Source: Porcincola sp945869225 (GTDB lineage: Bacteria > Bacillota > Clostridia > Lachnospirales > Lachnospiraceae). Taken from it: a stretch of DNA of 64,000 bases. Every line of letters begins with the position of its first letter. Position 1 is the stretch's first letter. Below the pieces are notes generated by a model. That model saw nothing but the letters and a program-made list of their open reading frames with translations. It was not told where the DNA came from and searched no databases. The position numbers were made by a program, and so were the translations under genes. Shown piece by piece: positions 1 through 8,840 of this stretch. The stretch is from assembly GCF_052118625.1 (NCBI RefSeq), contig NZ_JBQKGW010000007.1, positions 79,051 to 143,050 of the forward strand, read 5' to 3'.

Positions 1-1
1 G

Positions 2-1015
2 GCGTTAAAAAACGAGCTGTCGGATATGGGCATGTTTGACCAGATGTACAAGAAGCCGATTCCACACTATATCAAAAGGCTCGGCGTTGTCACGGCACCG
101 ACCGGAGCGGCGGTCCGGGACATCATCAACGTGTCCAAACGGCGCAATCCTGGGATCGAGATCCTGCTGTATCCGGCACTTGTTCAGGGCGAGGGGGCGG
201 CACAGAGCATCGCAAGGGGAATCCGGCTGCTCGACAGCCATCATGTTGACACCATCATCGTTGGCCGCGGCGGCGGCAGCATCGAGGACCTGTGGGCATT
301 CAATGAGCGGGTCGTCGCAGAGGCGATCTTCAATGCCTCAACGCCGATCATTTCCGCGGTCGGGCATGAGACGGATTTCACCATTGCGGACTATGTCGCG
401 GATCTGAGGGCCCCGACCCCCTCGGCGGCGGCAGAACTCGCTGTAGATGACATGGCTGCCATTCGGGCTGCCATTGAGCAGGACAGGATCCGGCTCAGAA
501 ATCAGATGACGCAGAAGTGCGCGTATGTCCGGAGAGAGGCGGAGGGATACCGGTTCCGTCTGCAGGCGAAGGGACCGGCAGGCCGGCTCAGAGAGCGGAT
601 GATGCAGCTCGATCACTTGCAGGAGAGGATGGCGAATGCCTGCCGGGCCCGAGTTGACAGTGCACGGGAGGCTGTGCGCGCTCTGAATCTCGATCTTCGG
701 ATGAAGGCAAAAATTCGGGAAACGGAAAACCGGCTCCGGATGACAGAGCCGCCGCTGAGGACAGCGATGCGGCAGCGGCTTCAGGGGACGGAAGGCAGAT
801 ACAAGATACTGGAGGCGAAGGTACAGATGCTTTCCCCACAGGACCATCTGAACCGCGGCTATGCCTTTGTTGCCGACAGCAGAGGAAGGGCTGTCCAGTC
901 GGTATCCTCACTTGTGCGGGGAGAGCTTCTGAACATTACGCTCCGGGACGGAAGTCTGGGCGCAAAGGTACAGCAGATCCGGCCGGAAGGGCTAAAGCCT
1001 CAGTCCGGGGAATAA
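2..1015 (+). CDS. xseA: Exodeoxyribonuclease VII large subunit, 5' partial
   Basis: Catalytic subunit of exonuclease VII, which cuts single-stranded DNA to short oligonucleotides together with XseB. The window opens inside the gene: the frame is open from base 2, so the N-terminal OB-fold (roughly the first 110 residues in the family) lies outside and the true start is not visible. The remaining 337 or so residues carry the conserved core blocks VVTAPTGAAVRD, GRGGGSIEDLWAFN and VGHETDFTIADYVAD, then a long charged helical region and the terminal NRGYAFV block. xseB follows about 50 bases downstream in the same operon. Identification is secure from these blocks and the neighbour. Confidence 0.96.
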   Translation, partial: ALKNELSDMGMFDQMYKKPIPHYIKRLGVVTAPTGAAVRDIINVSKRRNPGIEILLYPALVQGEGAAQSIARGIRLLDSHHVDTIIVGRGGGSIEDLWAFNERVVAEAIFNASTPIISAVGHETDFTIADYVADLRAPTPSAAAELAVDDMAAIRAAIEQDRIRLRNQMTQKCAYVRREAEGYRFRLQAKGPAGRLRERMMQLDHLQERMANACRARVDSAREAVRALNLDLRMKAKIRETENRLRMTEPPLRTAMRQRLQGTEGRYKILEAKVQMLSPQDHLNRGYAFVADSRGRAVQSVSSLVRGELLNITLRDGSLGAKVQQIRPEGLKPQSGE

Positions 1016-1064
1016 AAGGGACGTGCAAGGATCGTTCCGGGCGAAGATGCATATAGGAGGATCG

Positions 1065-1328
1065 ATGGCGGAGAAGGGACAAAAAGACCGGAAGACGGAC
1101 CAGAGTCAGACACAGGATACGACAGATGAGATGACGCTGGAGCAGATCTTCAGCCGGCTTGAGGAAATCACTAAAAAAATGGAGAACCCGGAGACAGGCC
1201 TGGAGGATGCCTTTGCGCTCTATAAGGAGGGAGATACCCTTCTGAAGGAGGCGGAGAAGCGGATCAGTCTTGTGGACAGGCAGGTCCGGGCTCTGGAGGA
1301 TGACGGGACGGAGGTCGATTTCCAGTAA
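1065..1328 (+). CDS. xseB: Exodeoxyribonuclease VII small subunit
   Basis: Small helical subunit that binds XseA to form exonuclease VII. The chosen ATG at 1065 lies 4 bases after AGGAGG (1055-1060) and gives 87 residues. Longer in-frame starts at 1023 (GTG) and 1047 lack a fitting ribosome binding site. The segment from MTLEQIFSRLEEITKKME to the end matches the family, including the conserved run around LEDAFALYKEGDTLLKEAEKR. A short charged, disordered-looking N-terminus precedes it. It sits between xseA and ispA, the usual order in Firmicutes. Confidence 0.93.
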   Translation: MAEKGQKDRKTDQSQTQDTTDEMTLEQIFSRLEEITKKMENPETGLEDAFALYKEGDTLLKEAEKRISLVDRQVRALEDDGTEVDFQ

Positions 1329-1419
1329 ACTGGATGAGGCAGCATCCTGAACGTTTGATGATGCGCCGTGCAGGCAGGCAGAGCCGGCGTGCTGCAGAGA
1401 GAAGGAGGATCGTGCCAGG

Positions 1420-2313
1420 ATGAATTTCGCAGAGGAACTGAAGAAGCGCACAAGGCATGCGGACGAAGTCGTCTGTTCTTTTCTCCCGGTGGCGGAGGGT
1501 GCGGATGAGACGCTTCTTTCGGCGATGAACTACAGTGTGCGGGCTGGCGGCAAACGTCTTCGCCCGCTGATGATTGAGAGCACCTGCCGGATGTACGGCG
1601 GAGATGAAAAGCTGGCAGAGCCTTTTATGGCTGCCATGGAGATGATCCATACGCACTCTCTGGTGCATGATGACCTCCCGGCAATGGATAACGATGAATA
1701 CCGGCGCGGGAAAAAGACAACCCATGTTGTGTACGGAGAGGCGATGGCGATTCTGGCGGGAGACGGACTCCTGAGCCTGGGATATGAGACAGCGGCGGGG
1801 GCATTTGCCCGCTGCAGCGGGCAGGAGGCGGCATATGTCGCCAGGGCGCTGCAGATTCTTGCTGAAAAGACAGGACCCCGCGGAATGCTCGGCGGACAGT
1901 CCGTCGATGTCGAGCTGGACGGACAGCCGCTGTCAGAAGAACAAATTGACTATATCTACAGTCACAAGACCGGTGCTCTGATCGAGGCTTCGCTGATGAT
2001 CGGTGCCGTGCTGGCCGGTGCGCCGGATACGGAGATCACAAAGCTGGAGACAATCGGCACCGATGTAGGCAATGCGTTTCAGATCCGTGACGACATCCTT
2101 GACATCACAGAAACGACGGAGGAACTCGGCAAGCCGGCAGGGTCGGATGAGAGGAACAAAAAGACGACCTATGCGGGCATACATGGCGTGGAGGCGGCAG
2201 AGGAGACTGTGAGGCGGCTCTCGTCGCGCGCGCTCAGACAGTTTGATGATCTGGAGGCGGAGGACCCGTTTCTGAGAGCCCTTCTCGCCTCTCTGACGGA
2301 CCGCAGGAAGTGA
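1420..2313 (+). CDS. ispA: Polyprenyl (farnesyl) diphosphate synthase
   Basis: Trans-prenyltransferase of 297 residues that condenses isopentenyl diphosphate with allylic diphosphates to make farnesyl diphosphate or a near relative. Both aspartate-rich motifs that bind magnesium-diphosphate are present: DDLPAMD at residues 84-90 and DDILD at 224-228. The GGKRLRP substrate block is at 43-49. AAGGAGG at 1402-1408 precedes the ATG by 11 bases. It is followed after 4 bases by dxs, so the first MEP-pathway enzyme and a downstream prenyl synthase are transcribed together. Chain length (C15 or C20) cannot be settled from the sequence alone. Confidence 0.94.
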   Translation: MNFAEELKKRTRHADEVVCSFLPVAEGADETLLSAMNYSVRAGGKRLRPLMIESTCRMYGGDEKLAEPFMAAMEMIHTHSLVHDDLPAMDNDEYRRGKKTTHVVYGEAMAILAGDGLLSLGYETAAGAFARCSGQEAAYVARALQILAEKTGPRGMLGGQSVDVELDGQPLSEEQIDYIYSHKTGALIEASLMIGAVLAGAPDTEITKLETIGTDVGNAFQIRDDILDITETTEELGKPAGSDERNKKTTYAGIHGVEAAEETVRRLSSRALRQFDDLEAEDPFLRALLASLTDRRK

Positions 2314-2317
2314 GCCT

Positions 2318-4189
2318 ATGGTATTGGAGAAGATTAATCAGCCGGGCGATATCCGGAAGATCCCGCACGATCAGCTCCCGCAGCTGGCAGAGGAGATCCG
2401 GCAGTTTCTGATTGAAAAACTGTCCGTAACGGGCGGACATCTGGCGTCGAATCTTGGCGTGGTGGAGCTGACGATGGCCCTTCATCTCGCTTTTGACCCG
2501 GAGAAGGACCGCCTGATCTGGGATGTGGGCCATCAGTCCTACACGCACAAGATCCTGACCGGACGCAAGGAGGGGTTCACCTCTCTGAGGAAGCTGGGCG
2601 GTATGTCCGGATTTCCGAAGCGGTCGGAGAGCTGCTGCGACGTGTTTGACACCGGACACAGCTCCACCTCGATCTCCGCGGGACTCGGAATTGTCCGCGC
2701 GCGGGATCTGGCAGGTGAGAATTATTCGGTCGTTTCGATCATCGGCGATGGATCCGCGACGGGCGGCATGGTCTACGAGGCGATCAACAATGCAGCGAAC
2801 CTGAAGACCAACTTCATCATTGTCTTCAATGACAACGGGATGTCCATATCCAGGAATGTGGGCGGCCTGAGCACGTATCTGTCTGACCTGAGGACAAGCG
2901 AAGGGTACACTGATCTCAAGAAAGTCACGGAAGATGCCCTGAGGCAGCTTCCGCTTGCGGGAGACTGGGCGGTCGAGCGCGTCCGGCGGACAAAGAACAG
3001 CCTCAAGACAATTCTGATGCCCGGCGGCGCGCTGCTGGAGAATTTCGGCATCAAGTACTTTGGACCGGTGGATGGAGCCAACATCGATCAGATGGTCAGG
3101 CTGTTCGAGAATGCGAAGAAGGTCGAGGGACCGGTCATTGTCCATGTCCGGACAAAGAAGGGAAAAGGCTTCGGGCCTGCGGAGAGGATGCCGGAGCGGT
3201 TTCACGGAACCGGGCCGTTTGACATAGAAACCGGGCTGCCGAAGGCGAAGAAGACAAAGGCGGACTGGACAGATGTATTCTCCACAGTCATGTGCAAGGA
3301 GGGGGCGAAAGTTCCGAACCTCTGCGCCGTGACGGCAGCGATGGCGGAGGGTACCGGCCTGAGGCGGTTCCGGGGGATGTATCCGGAGCGGTTTTTTGAT
3401 GTCGGCATCGCGGAGGAGCACGCCGTGACGTTCTGCGCAGGGCTTGCGGTCGGCGGAATGATCCCGGTCTTTGCTGTCTATTCGTCATTTCTTCAGCGCG
3501 GGTTCGATCAGATGATTCATGATGTCTGCCTCCAGAATCTGCATGTTGTCTTCGCAATCGACCGGGCAGGGCTGGTCGGCGCGGACGGGGAGACGCACCA
3601 GGGGATCTTTGACCTGTCGTATCTGTCACTGATTCCGAACATGACGGTCATGGCACCAAAGAACAAGTGGGAGCTGGCGGACATGCTCCGCTGGGCCATC
3701 CACAAGGCAGACGGACCGGTGGCGATCCGGTATCCGAGGGGGAGTGCGTGCGACAGCTTTCAGGAATTCAGGGCACCCGTCGAGCAGGGCCGCTGGGAGG
3801 TGCTCTATGATGAGAGCGATATCTGCCTGCTGGCAGTCGGGAGCATGGTCCAGACGGCGCTTGAGGTCAGGCAGCGCCTCCGTCAGAACGGATATTCCTG
3901 CACGATTGTCAACTGCCGGTTTGTCAAGCCGCTCGACGAGGAGACGCTCACCCGGATGGCAGCAGAACACAAGCTGCTCGTCACGATGGAGGAGAATGTC
4001 CATTCCGGCGGCTTCGGAAGCCGTGTTCTGGAGTACCTCTGCGCCATCGGCAGCAGTATCCCGACGCTTGTGTGTGCGCTTCCGGATGCCTACATCGAGC
4101 ATGGCTCGGTCGATGTGCTGAAAAAAGAGTGCTGCATCGATGCGGAAAGCATATACGGAAAAGTGGTTTCCAGGTTTATCGGACTCTGA
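2318..4189 (+). CDS. dxs: 1-deoxy-D-xylulose-5-phosphate synthase
   Basis: Thiamine-diphosphate enzyme of 623 residues that joins pyruvate and glyceraldehyde 3-phosphate, the entry step of the MEP isoprenoid pathway. The ThDP-binding GDG motif is at residues 143-145 (IIGDGSATGG), the N-terminal block HLASNLGVVELTMALH is intact, and the transketolase-like C-terminal half shows DRAGLVGADGETHQG and AIRYPRG. Length matches the family. The gene starts 4 bases after ispA and is followed 11 bases later by tlyA, consistent with one operon. ispG of the same pathway lies at 28.4 kb. Confidence 0.97.
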   Translation: MVLEKINQPGDIRKIPHDQLPQLAEEIRQFLIEKLSVTGGHLASNLGVVELTMALHLAFDPEKDRLIWDVGHQSYTHKILTGRKEGFTSLRKLGGMSGFPKRSESCCDVFDTGHSSTSISAGLGIVRARDLAGENYSVVSIIGDGSATGGMVYEAINNAANLKTNFIIVFNDNGMSISRNVGGLSTYLSDLRTSEGYTDLKKVTEDALRQLPLAGDWAVERVRRTKNSLKTILMPGGALLENFGIKYFGPVDGANIDQMVRLFENAKKVEGPVIVHVRTKKGKGFGPAERMPERFHGTGPFDIETGLPKAKKTKADWTDVFSTVMCKEGAKVPNLCAVTAAMAEGTGLRRFRGMYPERFFDVGIAEEHAVTFCAGLAVGGMIPVFAVYSSFLQRGFDQMIHDVCLQNLHVVFAIDRAGLVGADGETHQGIFDLSYLSLIPNMTVMAPKNKWELADMLRWAIHKADGPVAIRYPRGSACDSFQEFRAPVEQGRWEVLYDESDICLLAVGSMVQTALEVRQRLRQNGYSCTIVNCRFVKPLDEETLTRMAAEHKLLVTMEENVHSGGFGSRVLEYLCAIGSSIPTLVCALPDAYIEHGSVDVLKKECCIDAESIYGKVVSRFIGL

Positions 4190-4200
4190 CGGAGGGGAAA

Positions 4201-5025
4201 GTGAAAGAACGTTTGGATGTCCTTCTCGTGCGCGGCGGCTTTTTTGATTCCCGCGAAAAGGCGAAAGCTGTCATCATGGCCGGTGAGGTCTATGTGGACG
4301 GGCAGAAGGAAGACAAGGCAGGGACAAAGTTTGATGTCTATTCCAGAATTGAGGTCAGGGGCAATCCACTCCCATATGTATCGCGTGGCGGCCTGAAGCT
4401 GGAAAAGGCGATCGAAACATTCGGCATCCGGCTGAACGGACTGATCTGCATGGATGTCGGTGCTTCCACGGGCGGGTTTACGGACTGTATGCTCCAGAAC
4501 GGCGCCGTCAGAGTCTATTCGATCGACGTCGGTCATGGTCAGCTGGACTGGAAGCTGAGAAATGACAGCCGTGTGGTCTGCATGGAGAAGTTCAACGCCC
4601 GTTTCCTGACACCGGAGGATATCCCGGACAGGCCATCTTTTTCATCGATTGATGTTTCCTTCATCTCACTGACAAAGATCCTGGAACCGGTCAGCGGCGT
4701 TTTGTCGGACGATGGCCGCATCGCAGCCCTGATCAAGCCGCAGTTTGAGGCTGGACGGGAGAAGGTTGGCAAGAAGGGCGTGGTGCGGGACGCGGCTGTT
4801 CACGAGGAGGTTATCCGGAAGGTCCGCGATTATGCACAGGAGCATGGTCTGACGCCAAATGGACTGACATTTTCCCCGATCAGAGGACCGGAGGGCAACA
4901 TTGAATACCTGATTGATCTTGTGAAGGGACAGAAGGACAGCGAGGGCAGCGTCACGGACAGGATGATCACAGAAGTTGTAAGCGGCGCGCACCTGAGTCT
5001 GGGCAAAACCGGGGAAGAGGCATGA
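4201..5025 (+). CDS. tlyA: TlyA-family rRNA (cytidine-2'-O)-methyltransferase
   Basis: Predicted SAM-dependent 2'-O-methyltransferase of the TlyA/hemolysin A family, 274 residues. An S4 RNA-binding domain fills roughly residues 1-60 (ERLDVLLVRGGFFDSREKAK) and an FtsJ/RrmJ-like fold follows, with the SAM loop MDVGASTGGFTDC. The GTG start at 4201 lies 5 bases behind GGAGG (4191-4195). Upstream in-frame starts would run into dxs and add non-conserved residues. The stop overlaps the nadK start by 4 bases (ATGA), which suggests translational coupling. In other bacteria the family modifies 16S and 23S rRNA; the exact site here is not known. Confidence 0.9.
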   Translation: MKERLDVLLVRGGFFDSREKAKAVIMAGEVYVDGQKEDKAGTKFDVYSRIEVRGNPLPYVSRGGLKLEKAIETFGIRLNGLICMDVGASTGGFTDCMLQNGAVRVYSIDVGHGQLDWKLRNDSRVVCMEKFNARFLTPEDIPDRPSFSSIDVSFISLTKILEPVSGVLSDDGRIAALIKPQFEAGREKVGKKGVVRDAAVHEEVIRKVRDYAQEHGLTPNGLTFSPIRGPEGNIEYLIDLVKGQKDSEGSVTDRMITEVVSGAHLSLGKTGEEA

Positions 5026-5879
5026 ACGGATTCTATGTCATTGCGAACCAGCAGAAGGGATCCTGCCGCAGGGAGGCAGAGTTTATCCGGAAGTATCTGG
5101 AGGATCACGGGAAGAAGTGCTACATACAGGAGCAGGCACGCTCCGCGCCGGATTCAAGGTACAGGTACACGGATGCGGGAGCCATTCCGCCCGATGTGGA
5201 GGGCGTCCTGGTTCTCGGAGGGGATGGCACGCTGATTCAGGCATCCCGGGATCTGGCGGAAACAGGGCTTCCGCTGCTCGGCATCAATATGGGATCGCTC
5301 GGCTATCTGGCGGAGATTGATCTGCAGAATGTTCCGGTTGCGCTGGACCGGCTGATGGGGGATGATTTTTCCATCGAGGACCGCATGATGATTGCCGGAA
5401 CGGTCTATCACCAGAACCGGGTGCTGATGCGGGACATGGCGCTGAATGATATCGTCATCGGAAGGCGCGCGATGCGGGTCATTGATATCAACCTGTTTGT
5501 CGATGATATCTTCCTGTGTTCCTACCGGGCAGACGGCTTCATCGTGTCGACGCCAACCGGATCCACCGGTTACAGCCTCTCAGCAGGAGGACCGATCGTC
5601 GAGCCGGAGGCCTCTCTGATGCTGCTGACAGCTGTCGCTCCGCACACCCTGACTTCCCGCTCCATCGTCCTCCCGGATAATGTGGCCGTGACAGTGGAGG
5701 TCACAAAAGGAAAGGCGGAGGAACGGGAGAAACCTGCGGAGGTAATGTTCGACGGCGACACATCGGTGGCGCTTACGCCGGGAAGCAGGGTGGTCGTGAC
5801 GAAGGCAGAGAAAAAGACGCATATCATCAAGATCAACCATACAAGCTTTGTCGAAATCATCCGGCAGAAACTGAGGTAA
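5022..5879 (+). CDS. nadK: NAD kinase
   Basis: Phosphorylates NAD to NADP using ATP or polyphosphate. The 285-residue protein has the catalytic GGDGT motif at residues 66-70, the NMGSLGYLAE block, and the glycine-rich TPTGSTGYSLSAGG motif that contacts NAD. Its start overlaps the tlyA stop by 4 bases, and argR begins on the base after its stop codon. The order tlyA-nadK-argR-recN is common in Clostridia. A ppx-ppk pair for polyphosphate lies elsewhere in the window, so either phosphate donor could be available; which is used is not visible. Confidence 0.95.
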   Translation: MNGFYVIANQQKGSCRREAEFIRKYLEDHGKKCYIQEQARSAPDSRYRYTDAGAIPPDVEGVLVLGGDGTLIQASRDLAETGLPLLGINMGSLGYLAEIDLQNVPVALDRLMGDDFSIEDRMMIAGTVYHQNRVLMRDMALNDIVIGRRAMRVIDINLFVDDIFLCSYRADGFIVSTPTGSTGYSLSAGGPIVEPEASLMLLTAVAPHTLTSRSIVLPDNVAVTVEVTKGKAEEREKPAEVMFDGDTSVALTPGSRVVVTKAEKKTHIIKINHTSFVEIIRQKLR

Positions 5880-6389
5880 ATGAATTTGAAGATCAACAGG
5901 CATGCAAGAATACTCGATCTGATCAGCCGCTACGAGATCGGGACTCAGGAGGAACTGGCGGACTATCTGAACAAGGACGGGTTTGCGGTGACGCAGGCGA
6001 CGATTTCAAGGGATATCCGCCAGCTTCATCTCACGAAAGTTCCTGCCGAAAATGGCCGCCAGCGCTATGTGGCACTTGAGCCGCAGAAAGCGGACAGCCT
6101 GATGGACGAGAAATACCTGAGGGTCCTGAAGGCAGGCTACGTGTCGATGGACAGCGCCGGGAACATCCTGGTGATCAAGACGGTATCCGGGATGGCGATG
6201 GCGGTGGCTGCCGCGCTGGATGCCATGAACTGGCCTCAGATTGCCGGCTGCATCGCCGGAGACGACACGATTTTCTGTGCCATCCACTCACTGGGCGACA
6301 CACCGGTCGTGATGGACAAGATCCGGGGAATCTGCACCGGCCGGGATGGAGAAGAGGGAAGAAGCGCGGGAGAGCGTGCGCAGGGGTAA
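5880..6389 (+). CDS. argR: Arginine repressor ArgR/AhrC
   Basis: Hexameric arginine-responsive regulator of arginine synthesis and catabolism, 169 residues. The N-terminal winged-helix domain (KINRHARILDLISRYEIGTQEELADYL) includes the recognition block ATISRDIRQL. The C-terminal oligomerisation and arginine-binding domain contains the GDDTIFC stretch. The ATG immediately follows the nadK stop. Likely targets lie in this window: a candidate ARG box at 48915-48932 sits between argG and argC. The C-terminus has about 15 extra charged residues beyond the family average. Family assignment is firm; the link to those targets is inference. Confidence 0.95.
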   Translation: MNLKINRHARILDLISRYEIGTQEELADYLNKDGFAVTQATISRDIRQLHLTKVPAENGRQRYVALEPQKADSLMDEKYLRVLKAGYVSMDSAGNILVIKTVSGMAMAVAAALDAMNWPQIAGCIAGDDTIFCAIHSLGDTPVVMDKIRGICTGRDGEEGRSAGERAQG

Positions 6390-6393
6390 GTGA

Positions 6394-8085
6394 ATGCTGA
6401 GAGTACTTCACGTGAAAAATATGGCGCTGATCGAGGAGGAAAAGATTGAGTTCGGGGATGGGCTCAATATCCTGACCGGGGAGACAGGCGCCGGCAAATC
6501 GATCCTGATCGGCTCACTGGGAGTCGCACTCGGCTCGGGATCTTTCAAGGATTTCGTTCCGGAGGATGCGGACAATGCTTCAGTCGAGCTGATCTTCGAG
6601 ACCCAGTCCGGCAGCGTACAGGCATGGCTCGATGAACATGAACTTCCGGACATGGACGGACAGATCATTATATCCAGATCCTTCCGGAAGGGCCGGTCCA
6701 TTTCCCGGATCAACGGGGAGGTCGTCCCGATCGGGCTTGTCAGGGAACTTTCCTCCGATCTGATCGATATCCATGGTCAGCATGAACATCAGTCGCTTCT
6801 GTATCCGAAGTACCACCTGCAGCTGGTCGACGACTTTGCAGGCGAGAGTCTGGAGAAGAAAAAAGAGCGGTGCAGGGCGCTCTATCAGTCGTATGCATCT
6901 GTTTCGCAGAAACTGAAGGAAGCGCTGCAGGATGCGGGAGACCGTTCAAAGAAAATGGATTTCATCAGCTTTGAGGTCTCGGAGATCGATGATGCAGATC
7001 TTCGCCCGGGAGAGGATGAGGAGCTGGAGAACCGCTTCCGTTTTCTCTCGAACGCCCAGAAAATCATGGAAGCGCTCTCAGCAGTCCAGCGGCTGACGGA
7101 CGGTGATGGCGAGACCGATGCGTCCTCCCAGATTTCGAGGGCGTCGGGCGAGCTCTCCGCCGTTGCGCCTTACGATGAGGAGCTGACGCAGCTTCAGAGC
7201 ACCCTTTCGGATGCGGAGAGCATGCTCAGCGATTTCACGCGCGCCCTGTCCGGCTACATCGACGCATTCAGTTATGATGAGCAGGAATTTGCGGAGGTTT
7301 CCGGGCGGCTGGATCTGATCAACCATCTGAAGATGAAGTATGGCAGGACGATTGAAGACATCCTGTCTTACCGGGACGCGCGTCAGCAGGAGATGGACCG
7401 GCTGAGTAATTTCGATGCCTATGTCGGCGGGCTGAAATCGGAAGCGGAGAAGAACCGGAAGGAGCTTCTGGAGGTCTGCAGAGAGATCACAGCGCAGAGA
7501 AAAACAGCTGCGGAGAAGCTCACGGAACAGATTGTCCGCTCTCTGAAGGACCTGAACTTTCTGGATGTCCGGTTTGAGATCCATTTTGAGAAGCTGAAGG
7601 AGCCGTCAGGCAATGGAATGGACGAGGTATCATTCCTGATCTCGATGAATCCGGGCCTTCCGCTCCGGCCGCTTCAGCATGTGGCCTCCGGCGGCGAGCT
7701 GTCCAGAATCATGCTTGGTATCAAGACCGTGATGGCGAAGAAGGATGAGATCGAGTGCCTGATCTTTGATGAAATTGACACGGGAATCTCCGGACGGACA
7801 GCCCAGAAGGTCTCGGAAAAGATGGCGCAGCTCTCCAGGGACAGACAGGTCATTGCGATTACGCACCTGGCTCAGATCGCATCAATGGCGGATGTCCATT
7901 TCCTGATAGAGAAGCGCTCGGAGGACGGAAGAACACACACGGGTGTCCGGCAGCTGACAGGAGAAGAGATCACGGATGAGCTTGCCAGAATCCTTGGAGG
8001 CGTTCAGATCACGGATGCGGTGCGCGCGACTGCAGCTGAGATGAAGCGGATGGCGGATGAGAAGAAGAACAGTTACGGACGATAA
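6394..8085 (+). CDS. recN: DNA repair protein RecN
   Basis: SMC-like ATPase of 563 residues acting early at DNA double-strand breaks. The Walker A motif GETGAGKS is at residues 29-36. A long coiled-coil middle follows, and the C-terminal half has the ABC signature ASGGELSR and the Walker B stretch CLIFDEIDTGISG. The gene starts 4 bases after argR and ends the conserved operon. In many spore-forming Firmicutes recN is followed by spoIVB and spo0A. Here a secreted protein of unknown role follows instead. Confidence 0.96.
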   Translation: MLRVLHVKNMALIEEEKIEFGDGLNILTGETGAGKSILIGSLGVALGSGSFKDFVPEDADNASVELIFETQSGSVQAWLDEHELPDMDGQIIISRSFRKGRSISRINGEVVPIGLVRELSSDLIDIHGQHEHQSLLYPKYHLQLVDDFAGESLEKKKERCRALYQSYASVSQKLKEALQDAGDRSKKMDFISFEVSEIDDADLRPGEDEELENRFRFLSNAQKIMEALSAVQRLTDGDGETDASSQISRASGELSAVAPYDEELTQLQSTLSDAESMLSDFTRALSGYIDAFSYDEQEFAEVSGRLDLINHLKMKYGRTIEDILSYRDARQQEMDRLSNFDAYVGGLKSEAEKNRKELLEVCREITAQRKTAAEKLTEQIVRSLKDLNFLDVRFEIHFEKLKEPSGNGMDEVSFLISMNPGLPLRPLQHVASGGELSRIMLGIKTVMAKKDEIECLIFDEIDTGISGRTAQKVSEKMAQLSRDRQVIAITHLAQIASMADVHFLIEKRSEDGRTHTGVRQLTGEEITDELARILGGVQITDAVRATAAEMKRMADEKKNSYGR

Positions 8086-8100
8086 AGGAGAACAATCCAG

Positions 8101-8709
8101 ATGATGACTGAGATGCAGGAGAAGAAAACAGGACGGCAGATTCTGGCAGCGGTGCTCGCAGGCGTGATGCTTTCTGCGGCACCGGCATATGCAGGACAGG
8201 GTCAGACCACTGAGAAGGCGGGCAGTGCCGTCAGCGGAACCGTGAAGCTGCAGGCAGAGAAGGAACAGACAGAAAGCAGCCAGGTGATGCCCGGGGAAAC
8301 AGAGGGTGTATTCAGTGAGTCTGAGGCAGAATCGGAAATCGAGGCAACGGTCGACCTTCATGCACTGAAGGAAGCGAAGGACGGGAACGGACTGAAGGCA
8401 GATGACTGGCTTCCGATCGGGTCGGTTGTGCTGCTGAACGGCGCAAACAAATCCCTGATGGTCATCTCGAGATTTGTCTTCAATGTCGACGACGGCAGAT
8501 ACTACGAGTATTGCGGCTGCCTGTATCCGGAGGGCGTCTCCGACAGTGAGTACTACTTCTTCAATCACGATGAAATCGGCCTGGTGGTTCAGCGCGGCTT
8601 CGAGGATGAATACGAGAAGCTCTACCGGACAACCGTTCTGGACGGGATCAATGTCAGCCTGCTGAATCAGAATACAGATACAGAGGCGGAAGCGGAGACA
8701 GAGAGCTGA
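8101..8709 (+). CDS. Secreted protein with DUF4176-like domain
   Basis: A 202-residue protein. The N-terminus (basic, then ILAAVLAGVMLSAAPAYA) looks like a cleavable signal peptide, followed by a Gln/Ser/Glu-rich linker to about residue 85. The rest, beginning LPIGSVVLLNG and including GCLYPEGV and YFFNHDEIG, resembles DUF4176, a small domain I associate with loci encoding type VII secretion substrates in Firmicutes. DUF4176 proteins are normally cytosolic, so a signal peptide is unusual. GGAGA upstream serves the ATG at 8101; a second ATG follows at once. It starts 15 bases after recN and is closed by a hairpin at 8747-8798. No function can be assigned. Confidence 0.72.
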   Translation: MMTEMQEKKTGRQILAAVLAGVMLSAAPAYAGQGQTTEKAGSAVSGTVKLQAEKEQTESSQVMPGETEGVFSESEAESEIEATVDLHALKEAKDGNGLKADDWLPIGSVVLLNGANKSLMVISRFVFNVDDGRYYEYCGCLYPEGVSDSEYYFFNHDEIGLVVQRGFEDEYEKLYRTTVLDGINVSLLNQNTDTEAEAETES

Positions 8710-8746
8710 CCTCCGTTCACAAATTGAACACAATTCTATAACAGGA

Positions 8747-8798
8747 GCGACACACAATGCGTTTACTTTAGACGTTGATAATTGTGTGTCGCTTTTTT
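8747..8798 (+). terminator. Rho-independent terminator after the recN operon
   Basis: A perfect 12-base inverted repeat (GCGACACACAAT at 8747-8758, complement at 8781-8792) is followed by six T. It most simply ends the xseA-recN-DUF4176 transcript. Only 42 bases separate it from the next start codon, and no promoter fits in that gap. It could therefore instead be a leader attenuator of the downstream exporter operon. Confidence 0.8.
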
Positions 8799-8840
8799 GC
8801 CTGATCGACACAAATCTTCAAAAATTAAAGGAGCAAAGTC

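Noticed and set aside
2234..3421. 395-codon open frame antisense to dxs
   Set aside because: dxs is unambiguous; no domain or start signal on the other strand.
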